Under the pieces are notes generated by a model, which did not search any database, was not told the DNA's origin, and worked only from the letters and a program-made list of their open reading frames with translations. Shown in pieces: positions 56,860-64,000 of a DNA stretch of 64,000 nucleotides. The stretch is from the NCBI GenBank assembly GCA_963678705.1, contig OY783205.1:6882001-6946000 (forward strand), read 5' to 3'. The stretch's first letter is position 1. Each line of letters opens with the position of its first letter. The DNA is from Panorpa germanica (Eukaryota; Arthropoda; Insecta; Mecoptera; Panorpidae). The position numbers and the translations under genes were made by a program.

Positions 56860-59661
56860 TTTTTTTTTTTTTTTTTTTATTTTCCCTTTTAATTAATTTA
56901 CAATCTGTCCGAGGACATTAAGTAAAATTGTATGACATAAATGACATGTGAAGTTGAAATCCATTGATGACTCCCCCTTACACCTTACCCCTTTATACTA
57001 TGTACAATAACTGAGTTTAACTGATATTTTATTAGTACGATGACATTTCAATTTTAGTTTTCATTTGGGTTTAAATTCGCTAAGTCCTTGGGATCTGCTC
57101 TTTTCAGTCGTCTTACGGGCCTATGATGGAACAACTTCACTGCTGCTTCATTGGGGAGATTCTGCAATCGAAGGTGGTACTACCAACTGTAGCTTTGGAT
57201 TTCCTCTTTGACCAGGGGCATTCGAAGATCTTTATGTACTAACCAGTTAGGGACATATCTTGGGACATTTAATATTTGTTTCAATATTTTGTTTTGGAAA
57301 CGTTGGAGAATTTCTATGTTTGACATGCTAGCCCAGCCCCATAGTTGTATACCATAAGTCCATATTGGCCGAATTATTGTCTTGTATATTAGCAGTTTAT
57401 TTTCCAGAGACACTTGCGATTTCCAGCCAAGAAGCCAATATAGTTCTCTTCGTTTTTCTTCTAGTTGAAGCCTCTTTTTCCATATGTGGGTTTTCCATGT
57501 TAGACGTCTGTCCAAGTGCATGCCTAGATGAGCTGTCTCTGCCTGAGGAAGTGCAATGTTATTAAGGGTCACTGGGGGACACGTACACCTTTTTAAAGTA
57601 AATGTCACGTGCACAGATTTTATTTCATTTACTTTTATCCGCCAGTTGTTTAGCCATTCCTGTATCTTAAGCAGGTGTCGTTGCAGTTTCATCGAGGCAG
57701 TAGCCGGATCCTTATGAAGTGCTAACACAGCAGTGTCGTCTGCAAATGTAGCTACTGTAGTTTCGGACGAGCCGGGAAGATCTGCTGTAAACAGTAGATA
57801 CAGAATGGGACCGAGTACACTGCCTTGCGGAACACCAGATTCGATTTTGCGCATAGTAGATTGTCCGTCCTGGTACTTTACGACAAACTTTCTATTTGTC
57901 AGGTACGATTTCAATATTACAAAGATGTCGTTGGGCAATGCTACTTTAAGCTTGTATAGTAATCCAGAATGCCAAACTCTATCAAAAGCTTGGCTTATAT
58001 CTAAAAATACTGCGGAGCAGTATTGCTTTGTGTGTAGCGCTGTGTTGATGGTACAAACAACTCGGTGGATCTGCTCGACTGTAGCATGTTTTTCCCTGAA
58101 GCCAAATTGGTAGGTCGGTATCAGTTTGTTAACTTCTACTATAGCTTTGAGCCTCTTGAGCAGTAACTTCTCAAATAGTTTTGACACTATAGGTAATAGG
58201 CTGATTGGTCTGTATGAGGTAACCTCCTTTTCATCTTTTCCGGGTTTCGGGATCAGTATTACTTCAGCAATTTTCCACTTTGTCGGAACTATTCCCAGTC
58301 TTACCATTGAGTTGAATAATATTGTTAAATATCTCGTTCCTTTTTCCGGCAGTTCTTTCAATATTTTACCTCCTATCCTGTCGTTACCTGGTGCTTTATT
58401 GGATTTTATGTTGAATTTGATCATATTTTGGACTTCAGAAGTACTAAATCGCTTGACAGTTTCACTAGCAGTGGGTGGACTCCTTAGAAACTCGTGTATG
58501 TATTTTTCCTCTTCTTCACTGCGGCTTGTAGGAAGTGGCTTGAATACATCTTCGAGGTGTTTCGCGAAAGTTGCAGCTTTTTCATTATTGCTTCTTGCCC
58601 AATTGCCATCACTAGTTTTAATTGGGGTGTTACGTATTTTGGGTTGTTTGAGCTGCTTGGTGGCTTTCCATAAGGAGTAGTTTGTGGTTTCTGTAGCGGT
58701 TAACTTCTCTAGGTATTGTTCTAGCTCTTAATTTTTGATGTCGTGTAAGAGGTTCTTAAGTTCCTTACAAGCCTTGTTGAATAGCGTTTTATCTCTGGGA
58801 GTCCTAGTGTTTTGCCAAATTCGTCTTAACCTTCTTTTCTCAGCAATTTTTTGTTTTGCTAACATAGGGCAGGATACCGTTCTTCTGCGTGGGTTGCTTA
58901 GTGGGGTTGCCTCTTCAGCTGCATCAATTATAGTTTTATTTAGCCTCTCAACTGCTTGATCGATGTTATCTTCTGTTTTGAGCGGTATGTTGCAGTTAAG
59001 GTTAGAATTTATTAAACTCCGGAATAGTTCCCAGTTGGTGTTCCTGTTTGTAATACTTGTCATCGGTGGTTGCTCCAGTATTTGTGTACTGTAGGTTAAA
59101 ATAATTGGCGAATGATCTGAGGAAAGGTCTAGACATGACTCTATCTTGAGGTATTTACTTGATATACCCTTTATGACACTGAAGTCTATAAGGTCCGGGA
59201 TTTTTGTCCTGTCCGACGGCCAGTATGTTGGTTCACCAGTGGAGAGTGTAGTTAGGCTGTTCTCTTCTATGGACTTGTACAGCTCGTTTCCTTTGGGGTT
59301 TGTGAGCCTAGACCCCCAGTCTGGATGTTTGGCGTTATAGTCACCTCCAGCGATGAACCGTGGTCCTAAACTATTAAAGAACGCTGTAAACTGTTCTTTC
59401 TTGATGCTGTATTTTGGAGGACAATAAACGGCTGTGATGACTATGTTTCTGTTTAATTCCTCAACCTCTATGCTTGTTGCCTGGAGTGAACGGTCTTGGT
59501 GGGTATTTAATTGGTGGTGCTTAATTGATGACTTAATAATGATGGCAGTACCACCATGGGCTTTATCGTCTGGGTGTTTTGTGTCGTAGATTTTGTAGTT
59601 TGGAATTTTTATGTAGCTTTTTGATGTAAAATGAGTCTCCGATATCAGCATGATGTCTATA
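56860..59661 (-). mobile_element. LINE J1 (Jockey-type), 5'-truncated, inserted in the viral ATPase
   Basis: On the minus strand the element ends in a poly(A) tail (the T run from 56860) and is bordered by perfect 15-bp target duplications. Its right (5') end at 59661 starts inside the endonuclease domain, so ORF1 and the first part of ORF2 were never inserted. Length about 2.8 kb. Confidence 0.9.
57054..59661 (-). pseudogene. LINE J1 ORF2: endonuclease-reverse transcriptase with two nonsense codons
   Basis: One minus-strand frame runs from the 5' truncation to the TAA at 57054. It is interrupted only by TAA at 58728-58730 and TAG at 57180-57182. The endonuclease part has DIMLISETHFTSKS, ITAVYCPPKYS, AGGDYNAKHPDWGSRL and the SDHSPIIL triad segment. 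The reverse transcriptase has RPISLLPIVSKLFEKLLLKR, SQAFDRVWHSGL, GVPQGSVLGPILY and the catalytic FADDTAVL. The C-terminal region has PIWTYGIQLWG. The enzyme nicks target DNA and copies its own RNA. The first Met at 59699 lies outside the element, in the viral gene, so it is not a real start. Confidence 0.9.
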
Positions 59662-60140
59662 TGCGATAAACAAAATAATATTAGAAATTTCTTTAGCATG
59701 GGCAGTCACAATTACATAGACTGTTTTTACTTATGTCAGACATATAGCAAAGTTCCAAACAGTTGATACGAGATAATACTAATTTTATTATATTATTTAA
59801 ACAAGATGACTTAAATTTAAAGCATATATATGATGATCATGTAAACTTTGATTTTCCGACTTTTCTAGAGTTTAAACAAGTTTGTAATTTATGTTGGAAC
59901 TATGATAAATATGCGTTTATGGTAATAGATAAGAATAGTGACTTAAATAAAGGGAGATACAGGCAAGGATTTGATATGTTTTTAGATATAACTAAGTAAC
60001 CTTTACAATAATAATCAGTGTTGAGGTAACCATCTTCATAATAACATGCATTTATTATCCTAATAAACATTGATTACGTTCAAATTACGTTCCCATTACG
60101 TTGAGTTTACGTTCAAGTTGCATAAAGTTTACATGTAACC

Positions 60141-61342
60141 ATGTTTAAATCAAAGAAGCGTGCAAAAAATACTGTGGTTAAAATAAAGACTCCTCCTACT
60201 AGATTAAAAAAAAGGAATAGTAAACGTGAAATAATAAGCAATACGACTAATGATGAAGATAAAAAATTAACACGCGATATTATTAAATCAAGCGATTCTA
60301 TAAGACAAAAGTATCTTGCATTAAAACTAGGGGAATCTGAGGCACAAAGGTACCTTGACAAACAGCTTGAACCAATAACTACACCACTAAACATACTAGC
60401 TAATAAAAGTACTTCCAATTTTAAATTAGTGCAACCAATCAAACAAGATATTGATACAAGACCGTATGATTTCAAGGTTTAAACAATTAAATCTAAATTA
60501 AATAACATGTTAAAAGAACCCCTAGACACTACATTTATACCAGAACAGCAAAATGATTTAACATTAGCTAAAGAACCAACAATGGAACTTAGTCAGTTAG
60601 ATGATGAGGTTTTTGAATCAAATGAACCCTTAGAATATAGTAGAGTACATGATCCAAACTTATTTAAGGCATCTAAAGAACTGTCTGATGTTGAAGAAAA
60701 TCTTAAAATGCAAGTTGATAAATACGCCTTTTAATATTTAATTGATTTTAATAGGCGTGAAGGTGATCCTAGTATATTTGATCACATATTTGGTATAAAT
60801 TTAGAAGACGGTAATTTAATATTGGGAAAAACACTAGTTACATTTTATAAAGAGGGTATAATAATAGGAGATAAAAAATATAAATCATCTCCTGGATTAT
60901 ATGAATTGCTTTTTAAAATAGATCCAAGCGCAAATATTTATAGTGAGGAAGATTTAGAGGACTACAAAACAATTTTAACTGATACTAATGCACATAGAAC
61001 ATTAGATTTATCTAATGGTAAAATTAAATCTAGCAAAGGTATAAAATACAAAAAAATTATATCGCTATTATTTCCTCCTCAAACAAAATTAAGTGCTCCA
61101 GCGTCTTCAACACCATATACTTCAGAAAAAGTGCAAAACGTTCGATCAAGACTTTTGCAGCGTTCGTCCTCAGTTGGTTTACCAAATAATAAACGTTTTG
61201 GTAAAGGCTTTAATAATCTTATTCCAAATTATATGACTTTCAATAAAAATCCAAAAGATTACATTTATTGGGATAATCCAAACGAATTAGTTGATAGACT
61301 AAGATTACTAATTAGTTAAAAAACGGCTGGCAATACATCACA
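60141..61342 (+). pseudogene. Polinton-associated protein of unknown function (DUF8207-like), three nonsense codons, cut by LINE J2
   Basis: Three open segments (60141-60482, 60507-60734 and 60822-61319) lie in one and the same plus-strand frame from the ATG at 60141. The interrupting stops end at 60482, 60734 and 61319, and no indel separates them. The start is basic (FKSKKRAKNTVVKIKTPPTR), followed by a helical region (SIRQKYLALKLGESEAQRYL). The late part has SSPGLYELLFKIDP, LTDTNAHRTLDL and the well-preserved end YIYWDNPNELVDRLRLLI. I associate this last block with the DUF8207 family, common in Polinton-derived genes of animals. Coding sequence continues past the last stop for about eight codons until the poly(T) of LINE J2 at 61343, so its C-terminus should reappear beyond that LINE, outside this window. 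Function unknown. Confidence 0.65.
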
Positions 61343-64000
61343 TTTTTTTTTTTTAATATTATCTCAATGAGTTAACAGCAATCTGCCAGTGCAGGCAATA
61401 AGCTTATGATATGACTTAATATAAAAGTGACATGTGAGAGAATCAATCCAATGACTGATCTCTGTAATTATTACATTCTATGTTGCAAGATATTCATTCA
61501 CTGCTTATTTGAGCACTTATCTTAGGCCTAAAGCTAAGTCAGCTGGTTGACAACGCTTTAATCTACGGATTTCACTGTTATCACTCTCGTATAGTTGGTT
61601 TGCTAGCACATTTGGGTGATTAGAGAATCTCTCACTATAATTAACACTGTACTGATAAATTACATCGTTGATGGATTCTAGTGGAATGTCCCGCTGAATA
61701 TCCTCGTTGGATATATAGTATGGGGCGTCAACGATGGCACGTAAAACTTTATTTTGAAAACGCTGCAGTATGGAAATATTGGATTTGCTTGCCGTCCCCC
61801 AGAGCTGAATTCCGTAAGTCCAGATCGGTTTTAATATAGCCTTATAGAGTAGTATCTTATTTTCTAATGAAAGTTTCGATTTACGACCTATCATCCAGTA
61901 CAGCTTGCTATAGTTTGAGGTCAAGCTGTTTACGTTTCGTAAAGATATGCTTCCGCCATGTAAGCCTCTTGTCCAGATGAATACCGAGATATTTAGCATC
62001 ATCGGATTGTGGTAGTTCGCAGTTGTTAATTTTCACTGGTGTACACGTTCCTCTGCGCATGGTAAAAGTTACATGTACGGATTTGGATGCGTTGACTTTT
62101 ATCCGCCATTTCTTGAGCCATACTTCGATCATGTTGAGGTTGTTCTGAAGATACTGTGATGCTAGACGAGGGTCTGTGTGCGATGATAGTACTGCTGTGT
62201 CATCAGCAAACGTTGCTACAGTAGTTAATCTTGTAATTGGCAGACCTGCTGTATAAAGAAGATATAGAGTAGGTCCAAGCACGCTTCCCTGTGGGACTCC
62301 TGATTGGATAGGATACAGATCTGTAAACTCGCTACCTTGTTTCACTAGGAAGTGCCTATTTGTCAAATACGATTTTAACAGCTGAAAGTGAGAGTATGGG
62401 AGCAATTTTTTTATTTTAAATAAGATTCCTTTATGCCATACTTTGTCGAAGGCTTGCGATATGTCCAGGAAGGCAGCTGAGCTGTATCTTTTTGCGTTTA
62501 GATCTTTGTTAACAAGTCGATGTACTTGTTCAATAGTTCCGTGTCTATTCCTGAATCCAAATTGATGCTCAGCGATTAGCTTTCTTGTATCGATTATCTC
62601 TTTCAATTTTTTGACATATATTTTTTCAAGAACCTTAGACATCATTGGTAATAAGCTTATAGGCCTGTATGAAGTTACCTCTTCTGGTTTTTTTCCGGGT
62701 TTAGGGATCATGATAATTTGGGCAACTTTCCAACTATTTGGGAAATAGTTTGTTCGAAGTATTGCATTAATTATGAATGTTAATAGTTTTATGCATTTCC
62801 ATGGTAACTCATGAATGATTCTACCAGTTATTAGATCAAATCCGGGTGACTTTTTAATGTTTACTTCTTTGGAAATTGTATATAATAGGTCAGTGTATTT
62901 AATTTTTGAATGGGGCAGATCCATTTGGAGAGGAGCATCCAGATATTCAGAAATTTCGTTTTCTTCAGCTGCAGATATTTCTGAAGAATATGGTTTAAAA
63001 ACCTCTTGCAGGTGATTAGCAAACATCAGAGCCTTATCTTTATCATTTTTGGCCCATTTATTCTTACCGTCTTTAATAGGTGGGTTGTGCAGTTGAGTAC
63101 TCTTCAGTTTTCGTGTAGCTTTCCATAGCGAGTAGTCTGATGCCTCAGACGGCGTTAGATTTGCAAGGTAATTTTGAATTTTAAGGTTTTTATATTCTAA
63201 TAACATGTCTTTCAATTCTTTTGTTGCTCTGTTCAGTTTTCGTTTGTACACCGAATCTCTCCTTTGTTGCCATAGTTTCCGCAGATGTATTTTTTGCATT
63301 ATTTTTTCCATAATAATGAGTGGCATATCATTTTTCCTTGGAAATATTTTATGTTTGGGGGTAGCAAACCATGCTGCTTCTTGTATGTTTTTTGTTATGC
63401 TTTCCACAGCTACTTCTATGTCTATTTCAGATCTTAATGGTATTTTTAGTGAGGTTAGGTCTTCTAACTTATGTCTGAATAGATCCCAGTCCGTTCTTTT
63501 ATTATGTAAATATGGCTCAGTTTCTTTATTGAGTATCTTCTTATAAACAGTGAGTATTACGGGTGAATGGTCAGACGATAATTCCAAACAAGATTCTGCC
63601 TTACATTTCTTGGTATCAATACCTTTCATAATAAAAAAGTCAATCACATCAGGAACTTTTTCCTTGTCAGAAGGCCAATAGGTTGGCTGATATGTTGACA
63701 TATGTTGCAGCTTATTTGCTGTCATGATTTTTACCAATTCTCTGCCCTTAGACGTAGTTAGTCTGGAACCCCATGTTGGATGTTTGGCGTTATAGTCACC
63801 TCCTGCTATAAATCTATTTCCCAATGTTTTAAAGAACTCCTCAAAATGCAGCTGTTTGTTGTTGTGCTTCGGTGGACAATATATAGCAGATATAATTATT
63901 GGTCCGTGTACGTCTTCTATTGAGACACTCGTTGCTTGTAGATGATCCTTAGTGTACTTATCTCGTTCATGATGTTTAATGTTATCTCTTATTATTATGG
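61343..64000 (-). mobile_element. LINE J2 (Jockey-type), runs off the right edge
   Basis: The T run at 61343-61354 is the poly(A) tail of a minus-strand LINE inserted in the last viral gene. ORF2 stays open to the right window edge, so the 5' end is not visible and the target duplication cannot be checked. It is a relative, not a copy, of J1: motifs agree but the sequences differ widely. Confidence 0.85.
61517..64000 (-). pseudogene. LINE J2 ORF2: endonuclease-reverse transcriptase, one frameshift
   Basis: The frame is open from the right edge (upstream part reads VHGPIIISAIYCPPKHNN) through FIAGGDYNAKHPTWGSRL, the SDHSPVIL segment, RPISLLPMMSKVLEKIYVKK, SQAFDKVWHKGI, GVPQGSVLGPTLY and FADDTAVL, to 61908. 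A shift between 61908 and 62002 leads into the second frame, with LENKILLYKAILKPIWTYGI and the end at 61517. Endonuclease and RT catalytic motifs are intact; only the C-terminal 130 residues are out of frame. The Met at 63824 is not a true start, because coding continues upstream. Confidence 0.9.

Larger units (their letters stand above)
56845..59676. repeat. 15-bp target-site duplication flanking LINE J1
   Basis: TGCGATAAACAAAAT occurs at 56845-56859 and 59662-59676, exactly bordering the LINE. It is perfect and marks target-primed reverse transcription. Confidence 0.9.
56496..59999 (+). pseudogene. FtsK/HerA-type packaging ATPase (A32-like), split by a LINE
   Basis: The first piece, from the ATG at 56496, ends in a P-loop, CIICGPSSCRKTNVMF. 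The expected Gly before Lys-Thr is Arg here (AGA), which would damage nucleotide binding. A shifted frame at 56719-56859 has INGMGYYTYTDNDELIRPEN and the Walker B-like SIFIFDDVACDKQN. At 56860 the LINE interrupts it. After the LINE the gene resumes at 59677 with NIRNFFSMGSHNYIDCFYLC, shifts once near 59757, and ends in the open frame 59763-59999 (IRDNTNFIILFKQDDLNLKH, MVIDKNSDLNKGRYRQGF). Such ATPases pump viral DNA into the capsid. It is divergent from the PLA2 gene, with a 90-bp shared upstream region that could hold both promoters. Confidence 0.8.

Noticed and set aside
58126-58680. Plus-strand frame of 184 codons in LINE J1
   Set aside because: Antisense shadow of the reverse transcriptase.
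51246-61342. Densovirus (parvovirus) insertion, because of the PLA2 domain
   Set aside because: The neighbouring genes (adenain-type protease, hexon-type capsid, packaging ATPase) do not occur in parvoviruses, and no NS1 helicase is present.

Overview
The window is about 64 kb of AT-rich animal DNA. It is almost certainly from an arthropod and most likely an insect, judging from the mobile-element mix: animal-type Helitrons, a Mutator-like transposase fused to an exonuclease, BEL/Pao and Gypsy remnants, a P-element-like transposase, Tc1/mariner, hAT and Harbinger remnants, a tRNA-derived SINE and Jockey-type LINEs. The species cannot be named from sequence alone. I found no rRNA, true tRNA, CRISPR array or bacterial-style operon.

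Layout. 0-11.3 kb: decayed BEL/Pao gag, a Mutator-like transposase-exonuclease, a spliced SGNH-hydrolase-like gene, a mariner-like element, an hAT remnant and a second Mutator fragment. 11.35-19.12 kb: a nearly complete Helitron (Rep-helicase with two nonsense codons) whose 5' terminal segment is present three times in tandem. 20.2-31.9 kb: Gypsy gag-protease remnant, two degenerate copies of an unclassified repeat, a full-length SINE with a 13-bp target-site duplication, and LINE/Mutator scraps. 31.9-40 kb: a truncated Helitron, a spliced Zeste/Myb-like gene close to a Harbinger transposase fragment, and a long P-element-like remnant. 41.2-47.7 kb: a solo LTR with perfect 4-bp TSDs into which a second Helitron has inserted. 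48.4-51.2 kb: a Helitron scrap, a minisatellite, and a 128-bp perfect direct repeat flanking about 1.1 kb that holds a foldback hairpin and a LINE tail.

51.2-61.3 kb is the most interesting part: an endogenous Polinton/adintovirus-like virus block. On the minus strand, tightly packed, are a parvovirus-type phospholipase A2 minor capsid gene, an adenain-type protease, a penton-like protein, a 48-residue protein, a double jelly-roll major capsid gene and a small unknown gene. On the plus strand are an unknown fragment, an intact 245-residue unknown protein, a packaging ATPase and a large Polinton-associated protein of unknown function. Some genes are intact (penton, 48-residue and 245-residue proteins); others are broken by single events (a frameshift in the major capsid gene, a 20-bp tandem duplication in the PLA2 gene, nonsense codons). 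The ATPase is split by a Jockey-type LINE with a 15-bp TSD, and the last gene is cut by a second LINE that runs off the right edge. No DNA polymerase B or integrase gene is visible in the window. Together these genes would form the virion shell, mature it, let it escape the endosome and package DNA.
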